Of a DNA stretch of 64,000 nucleotides, positions 51,997 to 62,007 are shown piece by piece. A program made the position numbers and the translations under genes. The notes under the pieces were generated by a model. It searched no databases, was not told where the DNA came from, and saw only the letters and a program-made list of their open reading frames with translations. The stretch is from an uncultured Planococcus sp. (GTDB lineage Bacteria > Bacillota > Bacilli > Bacillales_A > Planococcaceae), in assembly GCA_947502505.1 (NCBI GenBank), contig CANNAE010000001.1, positions 62,001-126,000 on the forward strand, written 5' to 3'. Position 1 is the first letter of the stretch. Each line of letters opens with the position of its first letter.

Positions 51997-52024
51997 TTGA
52001 AATTAGAAGTCCAAATGGTATATT
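51997..52024 (+). promoter_or_regulatory. Promoter of the exopolysaccharide operon
   Basis: -35 TTGAAA (51997-52002), 16-bp spacer, -10 TATATT (52019-52024). AAATGGTAT (52013-52021), overlapping the -10, is repeated inverted as ATACCATTT at 52056-52064, a candidate operator or leader stem. Confidence 0.6.
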
Positions 52025-52096
52025 CCTGTGATATACTTTCTTATGTTGTTTAAAAATACCATTTAATAATTTGAGATAAAAGGAGCTATTTACTGC

Positions 52097-52834
52097 ATGG
52101 AAGAAACAATCAGCTTACAGGATTTATTTAAGACGCTAAAGAAAAATTTGGGGATTATCCTTCTGACAACGATTTTGGCCGTTACAATCGCAGGTGCCGT
52201 GTCGTTCATGTTCTTAACCCCGATTTATGAAAACTCGACACAAATTCTCGTCAACCAAGAACAAACAGAAGCGGCACAAGTGACGAACCAAAATATCCAA
52301 ACCGATCTCCAATTGATCAATACGTATTCGGTCATCATTAAGAGCCCAGCGATCCTCGACCAAGTCATCGAACAGATGAATTTGGATACGAGCGCTGAAG
52401 CACTGACACAAAAGATTACTGTTAATACAGCAGAAAACTCTCAAGTCGTGAATGTCGTCGTGCGCGACGAAGACCCGAAACAAGCCGTCGAAATTGCTAA
52501 CACAACAGCACAAGTATTTGAAACGGATATCCAAGAGTTGATGAACGTTGATAACGTTTCGATTTTGTCCGCTGCGGTGCTGAAAGAAAACCCGAGCCCA
52601 GTCGAACCAAACCCGATCTTGAACATGGCGATCGCAGCGGTTGTCGGATTGATGCTTGGTGTGGGGATCGCGTTCTTGCGTGAATACCTCGATACGTCAA
52701 TGAAAACAGAGCAAGACATTGAAGACATTCTAGGCGTACCGTTACTTGGTGTCATCTCGCCAATTAAAGAAGAAGCAAAACTACAAGAAAAACCTGCGAC
52801 TAATAGAAGAAAGGCGGCTGATCTCAATGGCTAA
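52097..52834 (+). CDS. Wzz-like polysaccharide co-polymerase / BY-kinase activator
   Basis: 245 residues. TM1 (about 17-38), an extracellular domain, TM2 (about 173-191) with the NPSPVEPNPILN proline motif before it, and a cytoplasmic tail (LREYLDTSMKTEQDIEDILG). This is the CpsC/CapA/YveK/EpsA plan: it sets chain length and activates the adjacent tyrosine kinase. RBS AAAGGAGC. Its last 8 bp overlap the kinase gene. Confidence 0.9.
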   Translation: MEETISLQDLFKTLKKNLGIILLTTILAVTIAGAVSFMFLTPIYENSTQILVNQEQTEAAQVTNQNIQTDLQLINTYSVIIKSPAILDQVIEQMNLDTSAEALTQKITVNTAENSQVVNVVVRDEDPKQAVEIANTTAQVFETDIQELMNVDNVSILSAAVLKENPSPVEPNPILNMAIAAVVGLMLGVGIAFLREYLDTSMKTEQDIEDILGVPLLGVISPIKEEAKLQEKPATNRRKAADLNG

Positions 52835-53525
52835 GAAAAAACAGCTGCAGCAAACTGCCCGTAAAGTCGTTACTCATACAACACCTCGTTCATTCGTATC
52901 AGAACAATTCCGCACTTTGCGGACTAATGTAAACTTCGCTTCACCTGATGTGGAGCTGCGTTCGATCGTTGTGACTTCCGCTGCACCCGGAGAAGGAAAG
53001 TCGACGACATCTGCAAACCTTGCGACCGTATTTGCACAAGAAGGCAAAAACGTTTTGTTAGTCGATGGGGATATGCGCAAACCGACAACGCATTACACGT
53101 TCCATATGCCGAATACAATCGGTCTCTCTAGCGTCTTAACACGTCAAGCTACTGTAGAAAACTCTATTCGTCCGACAAACATCGAACGTTTGGACTTGAT
53201 GACGTGCGGCCCAATTCCGCCAAATCCGGCAGAGCTATTGGCGTCGAATGCGATGGGCATGCTCATTGCTGACTTGAAAAAACGATATGACATCATTATT
53301 TTCGATGCACCACCTGTATTGTCTGTAACAGATGGGCAAGTATTAGCGAATAAGTGTGATGGTGCGATTCTAGTCGTCAACTCTGGAACGACTGAAAAAG
53401 AATTGGCTGCAAAAGCAAAAGAAGCAATTGAAGCGTCCAACAGTAAGCTGATTGGAGCTGTACTTAATAACTTTGTACTATCGAAAGACAGCTATTACTA
53501 TCAATATTACGGAAACGCTGAGTAA
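52827..53525 (+). CDS. Bacterial tyrosine kinase (CpsD/CapB/EpsB family)
   Basis: 232 residues. Walker A SAAPGEGKSTTSANLA, Walker A' VLLVDGDMRKPT, Walker B IIIFDAPPVL, and a C-terminal tyrosine cluster SYYYQYYGNAE, the autophosphorylation site. Regulates polymer assembly with the co-polymerase upstream and the phosphatase downstream. Start MAKKKQL overlaps the preceding gene; RBS AAAGGCGG. A hairpin follows the stop. Confidence 0.93.
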   Translation: MAKKKQLQQTARKVVTHTTPRSFVSEQFRTLRTNVNFASPDVELRSIVVTSAAPGEGKSTTSANLATVFAQEGKNVLLVDGDMRKPTTHYTFHMPNTIGLSSVLTRQATVENSIRPTNIERLDLMTCGPIPPNPAELLASNAMGMLIADLKKRYDIIIFDAPPVLSVTDGQVLANKCDGAILVVNSGTTEKELAAKAKEAIEASNSKLIGAVLNNFVLSKDSYYYQYYGNAE

Positions 53526-53553
53526 AAGAGGGTTTTCCTCTTTTGCTCTTTCT
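53525..53553 (+). terminator. Weak terminator after the tyrosine kinase gene
   Basis: AAAGAGG / CCTCTTT stem with a TTTT loop and a T-rich tail (TGCTCTTTCTTTT); may attenuate rather than stop read-through into the phosphatase gene. Confidence 0.45.
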
Positions 53554-53687
53554 TTTAATGAAAATCCTGATTTTGAGCATCAGCCTGACTGGGCAATTTG
53601 ATGATGAAGCTACCATTGTGAGACTTTATAGAAGGAAATTGCATTTGGACGAACGATACAAAGGCTAAGCAACAGGAGGAGACTTGC

Positions 53688-54455
53688 ATGATTGATACAC
53701 ACGCACATATTTTACCGAATTTGGACGATGGCCCGGAAACGATGGAACACACAAAGCGTCTGCTTGATATGGCTGTCAATGAACAATTGGCTGGCATTAT
53801 TGCCACACCGCACGGGCACCACCCGAATTTTAAGACGGACATCCCGGCACTTCGCATGCAATTAAAAGCAGTGAAAGATTACGTGAAACAAGCGCAATTG
53901 CCATTGGAAATATACAGCGGGCAGGAATGCCGTTTATCGGATAAATTGCCGGAGAGACTTGCAAATGGGGAAGCTTTAACCCTGGCTGAATCCCGATATG
54001 TTCTCTTGGAACTGCCCTCAACAGGCATCCCGGCCTATACAGTGCCAGTAATCCAGCAATTGATTACGACAGGTTATATCCCAATCATTGCCCATGCAGA
54101 ACGCAACCAGGGAATCATCCAAAAGCCTGAGCGCTTGAAGAAACTATTGATCCACGGTGCGATGGCGCAAGTAACAGCTGGCTCCTTGTCCGGAAGCTTT
54201 GGAAAGAGCATCCAAAAAACAGCCCTTCAACTGATTGATGCCAATATGATCCATGTTTACGGTTCTGACGTCCATAGTGAAGATGTACGCCCGTTCCATT
54301 TCAATGCGGGACTAGATGTACTCGAGAAAAAGAACCGCCATGAGATGATTGACATCCTTCTAGAAAACAATGACCGGATACTCCTAGACCAAGATCTATA
54401 TGTTCTTGAGCCACAAGACATAGAAAAGGGCAAGTGGTGGAATATCTTTGCGTAA
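53688..54455 (+). CDS. Tyrosine-protein phosphatase, PHP type (CpsB/CapC/YwqE family)
   Basis: 255 residues. Metal-binding motifs: DTHAHILPNLDDGP (3-16), ATPHGHHPNF, IYSGQE, IIAHAERN and VYGSDVHS, all typical of the Mn-dependent PHP phosphatases that dephosphorylate the BY-kinase tyrosine cluster. RBS CAGGAGGAG. Completes the kinase-phosphatase control module. Confidence 0.93.
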   Translation: MIDTHAHILPNLDDGPETMEHTKRLLDMAVNEQLAGIIATPHGHHPNFKTDIPALRMQLKAVKDYVKQAQLPLEIYSGQECRLSDKLPERLANGEALTLAESRYVLLELPSTGIPAYTVPVIQQLITTGYIPIIAHAERNQGIIQKPERLKKLLIHGAMAQVTAGSLSGSFGKSIQKTALQLIDANMIHVYGSDVHSEDVRPFHFNAGLDVLEKKNRHEMIDILLENNDRILLDQDLYVLEPQDIEKGKWWNIFA

Positions 54456-54580
54456 AAACTAATATTATAGTATTAATTTTACATATATACTCTATCTTTA
54501 CTGGGAAATACATGTTAAAATTAGCAACGGATTTCCAAAACGTATGTATTTAGTATTACCTAGTGAAAGGGTGGACCATA

Positions 54581-56428
54581 TTGTCACTGAAAAATAGAAT
54601 GTCATTACTCATAGTAGTCGATTCGTTAATCGTTTTCTTCTCCATTTTTGTCGGCTACTATATCCTCTACCCTTACGTAGATATCTTCCAGAACCAATTC
54701 CTCTTAGCAAGCGCTTTAACCATCTTCATTGCGCACCACGTATTTGCTATGTACTTCGGCCTATATCGAAAGGTGTGGGAATACGCCTCGGTTGGCGAAC
54801 TTTCTTCGATTGTAAAAGCAGTCACCTTGTCTGTTGTAGTGGTTGGGCTTGTGCAATTAGTCAATCGTCAAGACATATTAGTCCGCGCGCTCGCCATTAC
54901 TTGGATGCTTCATGTGTTGCTAATAGGTGGATCAAGACTTTCCTGGCGCATGATGCGCACGAAAGGTTTGTGGTTCAAGTCGAAAGCGAGTGATAACGAG
55001 CTCAAACGCACAATGATCGTCGGTGCCGGTAAGGCCGGAACACTCGTTGCACGTCAGCTTTTAAATAACCCGGACAATGGCTTTTTACCGGTACTGTTTG
55101 TCGATGATGACAAAAATAAGCACGGGCTCGACATTTATGATGTACGCGTAGTCCACGGTGAAACAAAAAACATCGATGCCATCGCCAAAGACAATGCCAT
55201 TGAACGGATTATTATCGCCATACCGACACTCAGCAAGCAAGACTCTGCTGAATTGATCAAGCATTGTATGGATACCGGAATCAAAACGCAGACCATTCCC
55301 CTAATAGAAGATGTCATGACTGGTAAAGTATCTGTCACTGACATTCAAGACGTAAAAATTGAAGATCTTCTCGGACGAGAAGAAGTAAAACTTGATATGG
55401 ACAAAATCGCTGATCAATTGACCGATAAAACGATTTTAGTCACAGGGGCGGGCGGCTCGATTGGATCTGAAATTTGTCGTCAAATCGCACGTTTCGGCCC
55501 ACGTAAACTTCTGTTACTGGGGCATGGTGAGAACTCGATATATTTAATCGATATGGAGTTGCGAAAAGTTATCGGCGATGAAACGAAAATTATTCCATTA
55601 ATCGCAGATATTCAAGACCGTGAACGAATCATCAAAATCATGGATGAATACAAACCAGATGTTGTCTACCATGCCGCAGCCCATAAGCACGTTCCTCTAA
55701 TGGAAGGAAACCCGATGGAAGCTGTGAAAAACAATATTTATGGCACGAAAAATGTCGCGGAAGCGTCACATATGGCTGGAGTAAGAAACTTCGTTATGGT
55801 ATCGACTGACAAAGCGGTGAACCCACCTAACGTCATGGGTTCATCGAAGCGTTTTGCAGAGATGATAGTCCAGAATTTGGCCAAACGAAGTGAAACGACC
55901 TTCGTAGCGGTAAGATTTGGTAACGTTCTTGGCTCACGAGGGTCAGTTATTCCACTCTTCAAAAAGCAAATAGCAGCTGGTGGCCCGGTGACGGTTACAC
56001 ACCCAGATATGACTCGTTATTTTATGACCATTCCAGAAGCATCACGGTTAGTTATTCAAGCTGGAACATTGGCGCGTGGTGGAGAAGTATTCGTTCTTGA
56101 CATGGGAGAACCAGTCAGAATCGTAGATTTAGCGAAAAACTTAATTCGCTTATCTGGTTATTCTGAAGAAGATATCCAAATCAACTTCTCTGGAATTCGT
56201 CCAGGGGAGAAAATGTATGAGGAATTACTTGATTCAGATGAAATACAGGACAAGCAAGTCTTCCCCAAAATCTTCATTGGTGTAGCAAATCCAGTAGCAG
56301 AATTAGAACTCAAATATATCATGGAAAAATTGCATGAAATGAACAATACAGAGCTCAAAGAAATATTAGTAAGATTGGCTAATCGAAAGAATGTGGAACC
56401 TTCTAAAACTTTAATTGGACACGAATAG
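54581..56428 (+). CDS. Membrane UDP-sugar 4,6-dehydratase (CapD/PglF/EpsC-like)
   Basis: 615 residues. Four N-terminal TM helices (to about 125), a first Rossmann domain (VGAGKAGTLVARQLL, about 149-163) and a C-terminal SDR domain with TGAGGSIGSEICRQ (about 289-302), HAAAHKHVPLME and VSTDKAVNPPNVMGSSKR. Met replaces the usual catalytic Tyr in M-x-x-x-K, as in inverting/retaining UDP-GlcNAc 4,6-dehydratases. It should make UDP-4-keto-6-deoxy-GlcNAc, a precursor of bacillosamine- or FucNAc-type sugars. TTG start behind GGGTGG. Last gene before the AT-rich block. Confidence 0.9.
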   Translation: MSLKNRMSLLIVVDSLIVFFSIFVGYYILYPYVDIFQNQFLLASALTIFIAHHVFAMYFGLYRKVWEYASVGELSSIVKAVTLSVVVVGLVQLVNRQDILVRALAITWMLHVLLIGGSRLSWRMMRTKGLWFKSKASDNELKRTMIVGAGKAGTLVARQLLNNPDNGFLPVLFVDDDKNKHGLDIYDVRVVHGETKNIDAIAKDNAIERIIIAIPTLSKQDSAELIKHCMDTGIKTQTIPLIEDVMTGKVSVTDIQDVKIEDLLGREEVKLDMDKIADQLTDKTILVTGAGGSIGSEICRQIARFGPRKLLLLGHGENSIYLIDMELRKVIGDETKIIPLIADIQDRERIIKIMDEYKPDVVYHAAAHKHVPLMEGNPMEAVKNNIYGTKNVAEASHMAGVRNFVMVSTDKAVNPPNVMGSSKRFAEMIVQNLAKRSETTFVAVRFGNVLGSRGSVIPLFKKQIAAGGPVTVTHPDMTRYFMTIPEASRLVIQAGTLARGGEVFVLDMGEPVRIVDLAKNLIRLSGYSEEDIQINFSGIRPGEKMYEELLDSDEIQDKQVFPKIFIGVANPVAELELKYIMEKLHEMNNTELKEILVRLANRKNVEPSKTLIGHE

Positions 56429-56612
56429 GGAGATGTCAATTTTATGATTTGCAACAAGCTTTGTGGAAGCTTTTTAATTAACTCTAATCGCTATCAAAGT
56501 ATTTAAACATTCTAGTCTAATAAAAAATCACACGGATTTATTTATGAATATGATGCTTAAATAAATTAGGTTCTAATTTTGAATCAGAACTTTAAAAATA
56601 AGGAGAGAAAAA

Positions 56613-57938
56613 GTGGATATTTCTAATATTACGTACAAAGTATATGAAATAATAACTAAAAGAGATGTCAGTGGAAAATTAAAAATCTTAAGAGACACGC
56701 AGTGGAAAGACAATGCAGAGTTACAAAAGCTACAAAAACAAAAACTCAAAGAAATTTTAAATATTTGTAAAGAAGACATACCTTACTATAAAGAAATCTT
56801 AAGTGATTGCAAAATTGAAGAAGAAAATTCTTTTGAAATATTAAAATCTATCCCTATAATGACTAAACAAAAAATACAAAGTAATCAAGAGCTATTACAA
56901 AATAAAAACTTTCATGGAAGGTATTATAAAAATTCAAGTGGAGGTTCTACTGGTATCCCGGTTCATGTTCTTCAAGATCAGTATAGAAACGATTATAATT
57001 CTGCCGCAACTAAGAGAAGTGATGAATGGGGGGGGTTGAGATTTGGAACCTCTTATTTTCAGTTTTGGGCTGCAAAAAAAGATTTAAAGATCGGTTTTTT
57101 TAGGAAATTAAGACAGGTTCTTTTCAATCAGTATATTTTTGATGCTTTTAATTGGAATGATGAAATTATCTTAGATATACATAATTTAATGCAGAAAAAA
57201 AAACCTAAGGTTATAATTGCATACGCATCTGCACTGTACTTATATGTAGAAAAAATGAAAAAAATTGGTATTGAATCAACCCACTCTCCAGACTCGATAA
57301 TAACTTCAGCCGATATGTTGTATGATTATCAGCGTATTGAAATAGAAGAGTTTTTTAATTGCAAAATTTTTAATCGCTATGGATGCAGAGAAATAGGATT
57401 AATAGCTAGTGAGTGCAGTATACATGATGGATTACACATTTCTGCTGAACGTTTAATAGTGGAGATAATAGATAATAAGGGGAATTCGACGGAAGATGGA
57501 TCCGTAGGTAGAGTTATCGTAACAGATCTTACAAACACAGTAATGCCAATGATAAGATATGAAATAGGGGATTTGGGTTCTTTATCAACGACGAATATTT
57601 GCTCCTGTAATAGGGGTTTGCCAAAACTCTTAAGACTAGAGGGAAGAGTCACAGATTATGTGATTACGCCATCGGGAAAATTAATTAATGGGGTAGCGCT
57701 CAGTACAATAATACCTAAGTTTGAAAATGTTGAACAATTACAAATTCTTCAACAAGATGTAGATAAAGTAACTTTGAATATAGTTGCTAATAATCTATAT
57801 TCCTCTAAAGATGAAAGAAAATTACTTGAAATATTGGATGCTTTCTTTGATAGGGAATTGAAAATGGTTTGCAGTTATCAAAAGACAACTTTAAATGAAA
57901 ATTCTGGAAAAATGAGATTTATTATAAATAAATTATAA
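56613..57938 (+). CDS. CapK/PaaK-like adenylate-forming enzyme
   Basis: 441 residues, GTG start behind AAGGAGAG. Seen: YYKNSSGGSTGIPVHVL (P-loop-like SSGGSTGxP, about 107-123), YASALYLYVEKM, RYGCREIGLIASEC and the hinge GRVTDYVITPSGKLI. This is the phenylacetate-CoA ligase/CapK fold found in capsule loci, which activates a carboxylic acid for attachment to a sugar. Very AT-rich, unlike the genes before it. First gene of the acquired block. Confidence 0.85.
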   Translation: MDISNITYKVYEIITKRDVSGKLKILRDTQWKDNAELQKLQKQKLKEILNICKEDIPYYKEILSDCKIEEENSFEILKSIPIMTKQKIQSNQELLQNKNFHGRYYKNSSGGSTGIPVHVLQDQYRNDYNSAATKRSDEWGGLRFGTSYFQFWAAKKDLKIGFFRKLRQVLFNQYIFDAFNWNDEIILDIHNLMQKKKPKVIIAYASALYLYVEKMKKIGIESTHSPDSIITSADMLYDYQRIEIEEFFNCKIFNRYGCREIGLIASECSIHDGLHISAERLIVEIIDNKGNSTEDGSVGRVIVTDLTNTVMPMIRYEIGDLGSLSTTNICSCNRGLPKLLRLEGRVTDYVITPSGKLINGVALSTIIPKFENVEQLQILQQDVDKVTLNIVANNLYSSKDERKLLEILDAFFDRELKMVCSYQKTTLNENSGKMRFIINKL

Positions 57939-57961
57939 TTTTTTAATTTAAAGGAGAAGAA

Positions 57962-59131
57962 ATGAAAGTTATTTTTGTATGTGGAAATGTATTTCATCTT
58001 TATTTAGCCACAAGTTATAAGGATTATTTGAAAAGTAAAATAAACGCTGATTTCGAATTACTACTCTTAAATACTAGCTTTGGTAGTGTTAAGGAAATGA
58101 AATCTGATTGGAACAAAGTTGTAATATTAAATAAAAAGGTAACCAAAGGTAGATATAATTCTTTGTTGGTTTTGTTGAAAATGAAAAGTGTGATGAAAAA
58201 AATGGAACAATTGTATACAGGGAAAGATCATATTATCCTCTTTACATTTCTTGACCATACACCAATAATGAAAAAAATCATTAATCATATAAAAAAAATA
58301 AATAATAAAAATAGTCTTTATTTAGTTGAAGAAGGATTAGGACTGTATACCGAAAAAAATAATAAAGGAATATCTAAACGGAAAAAGTTCTTTTACTCTA
58401 TGTTAGATGTCGATAAGCCTTATGAAATAATTCAAGGAGAAAATGAAAAAATAGATGGAATAATACTTCAAAACCCAGATTATTTACCTTCAAATAAAAA
58501 AATAGATAAAAAAATGATTGTGCAAGGAAATTCAGTTTTTTCTGAAGAGAATATAAACCGATTCTGTGAATTATACTTTAGTGTACCTATTGAGTCTGAA
58601 CAGAATATAACTAAATATGATTTTCTTTTCATTGGACAAAACTTCACTAATGAAAAAGATATTCTACTTTTGAAAGAAATTTTAAAAATAATACCCAAAA
58701 ATATGAATATAATAATCAAACCCCATCCTAGAGAAAATGAAGGAAAATATTCCGAAATTGTGAAAAATCTCGATAACTGTACTATCGTCAATAAAATTTA
58801 CCATAATTTCCCTATAGAATTATTACAGAAAAGGCTTTCAGTAAAAACAGTCTTAACCTTTTATTCTTCTGCAGCTTTAAATTTCAAAAAAAATGATCCC
58901 TCATTACAAATTATATTTTTATACAAACTACTTAATCTCAAAATCGATTCTTTGGAAAAAATAGTTAGATCAAATGAAGCTGACGGAATTTCAATAATTG
59001 AAAATACAATTGACTTTCAAAAAACAATTTCGAAATCTAATAAAACCCATGTAGAAAGTCTCAGTGAAAAAAATAGTCATCTCGAAGAAATGGAAGAAGT
59101 ATTAAAAGGCATTATTACAAATGAACTTTAA
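57962..59131 (+). CDS. Polysialyltransferase-like capsule glycosyltransferase
   Basis: 389 residues. Seen: VEEGLGLYTE (the D/E-D/E-G motif of bacterial sialyltransferases), IIIKPHPRENEGKY (the H-P motif that binds CMP) and TFYSSAALNFKK (S-S motif). These three in this order mark the GT38/POLYST-type and related sialyltransferase families. Together with NeuB and NeuC downstream this supports polymerisation or addition of a nonulosonic acid. AT-rich. RBS AAAGGAGA. Confidence 0.78.
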   Translation: MKVIFVCGNVFHLYLATSYKDYLKSKINADFELLLLNTSFGSVKEMKSDWNKVVILNKKVTKGRYNSLLVLLKMKSVMKKMEQLYTGKDHIILFTFLDHTPIMKKIINHIKKINNKNSLYLVEEGLGLYTEKNNKGISKRKKFFYSMLDVDKPYEIIQGENEKIDGIILQNPDYLPSNKKIDKKMIVQGNSVFSEENINRFCELYFSVPIESEQNITKYDFLFIGQNFTNEKDILLLKEILKIIPKNMNIIIKPHPRENEGKYSEIVKNLDNCTIVNKIYHNFPIELLQKRLSVKTVLTFYSSAALNFKKNDPSLQIIFLYKLLNLKIDSLEKIVRSNEADGISIIENTIDFQKTISKSNKTHVESLSEKNSHLEEMEEVLKGIITNEL

Positions 59132-59190
59132 AGCTTTTATATTAGCTATTATGAATTGATTAAAACTGAATTTAAAAGAGGTTGTTAGTC

Positions 59191-60468
59191 TTGAAAGTGA
59201 AAAAAAATAAAATGGTAGAAACTATTATAAAACTGGCGGTTTTTTCTTCTCCGTTGCTTTGGCTCAGATGGCCAGACTTTAACTTAACTCTTTCCAATTT
59301 TTTATTTGCTCTACTATTTTTTGTGCTAATTATTGCAAATAAAGGAGATTTTAGGTTTCGAAATTTGAGTTTCACAAATGAAAAAACCTACTTTATAGGC
59401 GTTATAGTCTTACTTATTGGAGTTTGCTTTAGTAGTCTTGCCAATAACGTAACTATGAACGTTTTAATTATATTAGTTCAATACTTTTTTTGTTTAGTTA
59501 TCATACCATTAACCTTCCAAAGTACTTTTTACTCTCAAGCGTATAAATTACTAACTGTTTACCTTTTAGGGATATCAATTGTGTTAATTATCGCTGTAAT
59601 ACTTTATTATTTTTTCCCAACCGCACCAATTACAGATCAATTAAGTCAGGGAAATGGTCGAATGTATTCTTTATTAGAAAATCCTAATACGTTTGGCAAA
59701 ATAATTTCCACTGTAATTCCATGGGTATTAGCATTAATAGTAATAAATTCTAAGTTTAAAAACAGGGTTTTTTATTTGCTAATATTGATCTTATGTGTTT
59801 TGGGTTTAATGACTGCTTCTTCTTTTGGAGCCATAATTTCCTCTTTGTTAGGAATTAGCTCATTCTTTATTTTAGTAATTATTTTTAGCAAAAACATAGT
59901 AAACACCACTAAGATATTAATTTCTATTCTAATTCCATTAATTATAGTTTTTTATATTACCTCGTTGACAATTCCAGAGATATTTTATACTAGAATTTTA
60001 GAAACAGATAGTAGTATGGGCAGTCTTGAAATAAAAAAAGAATTAATGATTGAAGCAATAGATATAATCAGTATGAATTTCTTTTCAGGTATAGGTTTTG
60101 GGAATCATCCCAGTGTAAGTAACTTTAACGTAAATGTGCATAATACCTATTTACTGATATTTTCTGAGGGAGGATTAATTGCTTTTTTAGGTTTCATACT
60201 AATTTTATTTGGAATACTAATGAAATTTATAAGAGTTATTGCAAGTGTTAAGTATTCTAAAGATAAAATTTTAATGGCGGGCATTATAAGTTCTTACGTG
60301 GCATTTTTAGTCAACTTGTTTACAAACACTCATATATATGGAAGCGTTTGGTGGATTTTAATTTTCATTGGAATACTTGTTTCACAAGAAATATTAATTA
60401 GAAATAAAAAAATGAGCAAGAATGATTTGAAGGCACAAAGCAGCAACGTGGGTCTAGGAGAGAATTAG
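59191..60468 (+). CDS. Wzy/O-antigen ligase-like polymerase
   Basis: About 425 residues with some eleven hydrophobic helices. Seen: the conserved loop SQGNGRMYSLLENPNTFGKI (N-P-N-x-x-G) and GIGFGNHP...NVHNTYLLIFSEGG, the typical Wzy_C pattern with the histidine of H-N-T-Y. TTG at 59191 lies 9 nt after AGAGG. Likely polymerises the repeat unit outside the membrane. Confidence 0.85.
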   Translation: MKVKKNKMVETIIKLAVFSSPLLWLRWPDFNLTLSNFLFALLFFVLIIANKGDFRFRNLSFTNEKTYFIGVIVLLIGVCFSSLANNVTMNVLIILVQYFFCLVIIPLTFQSTFYSQAYKLLTVYLLGISIVLIIAVILYYFFPTAPITDQLSQGNGRMYSLLENPNTFGKIISTVIPWVLALIVINSKFKNRVFYLLILILCVLGLMTASSFGAIISSLLGISSFFILVIIFSKNIVNTTKILISILIPLIIVFYITSLTIPEIFYTRILETDSSMGSLEIKKELMIEAIDIISMNFFSGIGFGNHPSVSNFNVNVHNTYLLIFSEGGLIAFLGFILILFGILMKFIRVIASVKYSKDKILMAGIISSYVAFLVNLFTNTHIYGSVWWILIFIGILVSQEILIRNKKMSKNDLKAQSSNVGLGEN

Positions 60469-60469
60469 A

Positions 60470-62002
60470 TTGAAAAAAACAGTTATTATATTAATGATAA
60501 TTACTTTTGGTTCTAAATTTTTTGGTTTAGCACGAGATATTACTTTGTCTTACTTTTACGGCACTTCAAGTGTTAGCGATGCTTATTTAATCTCACAGAC
60601 TATTCCATTAGTTGTTTTCTCTTTAGTAGGAGCTGGAATTGCAACCGCCTATATTCCAATATTTAGTAGAATAACAAATGAAGAAGGACATGAAAAAGCT
60701 AACAAATTCACGAATAATTTAATTAATTTAGTTTTATTAATCTCACTTGTTATTTCAATATTTGTCCTTGTTTTTACTGAATCTGTTGTAAAATTATTTG
60801 CTTCAGGCTTTAACGAAGAAACGCTTATATTAGCAGTTAATTTTACTAGAATTAGTATTTTTGGTATATTTTTCATTGGATTGGGGTATATACTGAAAGG
60901 TTATTTACAGTTGAAAAAGAGTTTCATAGCTCCAGCCATGACTGGATTTGCTTTAAATTTTATTATCGTAAGTTCAATAATTTTAAGTTCTCAATATAAT
61001 ATTTTTATATTAGCAATAGGGAGTGTTATTGCAGTATTGGTAGAATTGTTGTGTTTGGCTCCCTTAATTTATAAAAAAGGTTTCAGATACTCGTTTAAAA
61101 TAGACTTTAAAGATAAAAATATAAAAAAAATGTTGATCATTTCACTACCAGTGATTCTAGGAACCTCAGTCAATCAAATAAATAAGATAGTAGATAGAAA
61201 CTTTGCTTCAGAGGTTGTGATTGGTGGTATTTCAGCACTTGACTATGCTAATCGTTTAAACTTATTCATTCAAGGAATATTTGTAGTTTCCTTTGCGACG
61301 GTTATGTATCCATTAATTTCTAAAATGGCAATAGACAAGGATATGAAGGGACTAAAGAGCACGTTAACTGAAGTAATAGGTGTATTAAATATAATATTAA
61401 TCCCAATTACAATAGGATCCATGATTTTTGCAAAACCTATAGTCGAACTCCTATACGGAAGAGGTCAATTTGATGATACAGCTGTTACTTTAACCTCTAC
61501 AGCTTTATTTTATTATTCAATTGGAATAATAGGATACGGCTATCGGCAAATTTTAACCAAGGTTTTTTATGCCTTTGAAGATACAAAGACACCGATGATA
61601 AATGCTGCGGTAGCTGTTTTACTAAATATTGTTCTGATTATAGTGTTATCGAGGTATTTAGGTCTAGGGGGTATAGCATTGGCTACTAGTATTTCAGCGA
61701 TATTCACCTCAGCATTGTTAATAGTCAGTCTAAGAAGAAAGATCGGTGCGTTGGGTTTAAAAGTCATAGTTTTTTCTTCAATAAAAATTTTTCTTGCTTC
61801 TGTAGTAATGGGTGTAATGGCTAAAGTAATACACAATGTTTGCTTAATTTACTTCAACAACTCTTCGGCATTAATAGTATCTGTTATCTTTAGTGGAATC
61901 TTATATCTATTAATGATTTATTTGTTGAAAATTGATGAGTTAGACGTATTATTAAAAATCATAAGTAAAAAGATGAAAAAAAATAAATCTACTAAAGGAT
62001 GA
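60470..62002 (+). CDS. MurJ/Wzx-like lipid-linked oligosaccharide flippase
   Basis: 510 residues, about fourteen hydrophobic helices, MVF/MOP superfamily. Seen: [20 protein letters not shown] (helix 1 R-D motif of MurJ), [16 protein letters not shown] and LLYGRGQFD. It looks more like MurJ than a typical Wzx, yet its place in the cluster predicts flipping of the capsule unit. TTG start, 1 bp after the polymerase stop; RBS GGAGAG. Overlaps the region of the NeuB start. Confidence 0.87.
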   Translation: MKKTVIILMIITFGSKFFGLARDITLSYFYGTSSVSDAYLISQTIPLVVFSLVGAGIATAYIPIFSRITNEEGHEKANKFTNNLINLVLLISLVISIFVLVFTESVVKLFASGFNEETLILAVNFTRISIFGIFFIGLGYILKGYLQLKKSFIAPAMTGFALNFIIVSSIILSSQYNIFILAIGSVIAVLVELLCLAPLIYKKGFRYSFKIDFKDKNIKKMLIISLPVILGTSVNQINKIVDRNFASEVVIGGISALDYANRLNLFIQGIFVVSFATVMYPLISKMAIDKDMKGLKSTLTEVIGVLNIILIPITIGSMIFAKPIVELLYGRGQFDDTAVTLTSTALFYYSIGIIGYGYRQILTKVFYAFEDTKTPMINAAVAVLLNIVLIIVLSRYLGLGGIALATSISAIFTSALLIVSLRRKIGALGLKVIVFSSIKIFLASVVMGVMAKVIHNVCLIYFNNSSALIVSVIFSGILYLLMIYLLKIDELDVLLKIISKKMKKNKSTKG

Positions 62003-62007
62003 ATATT

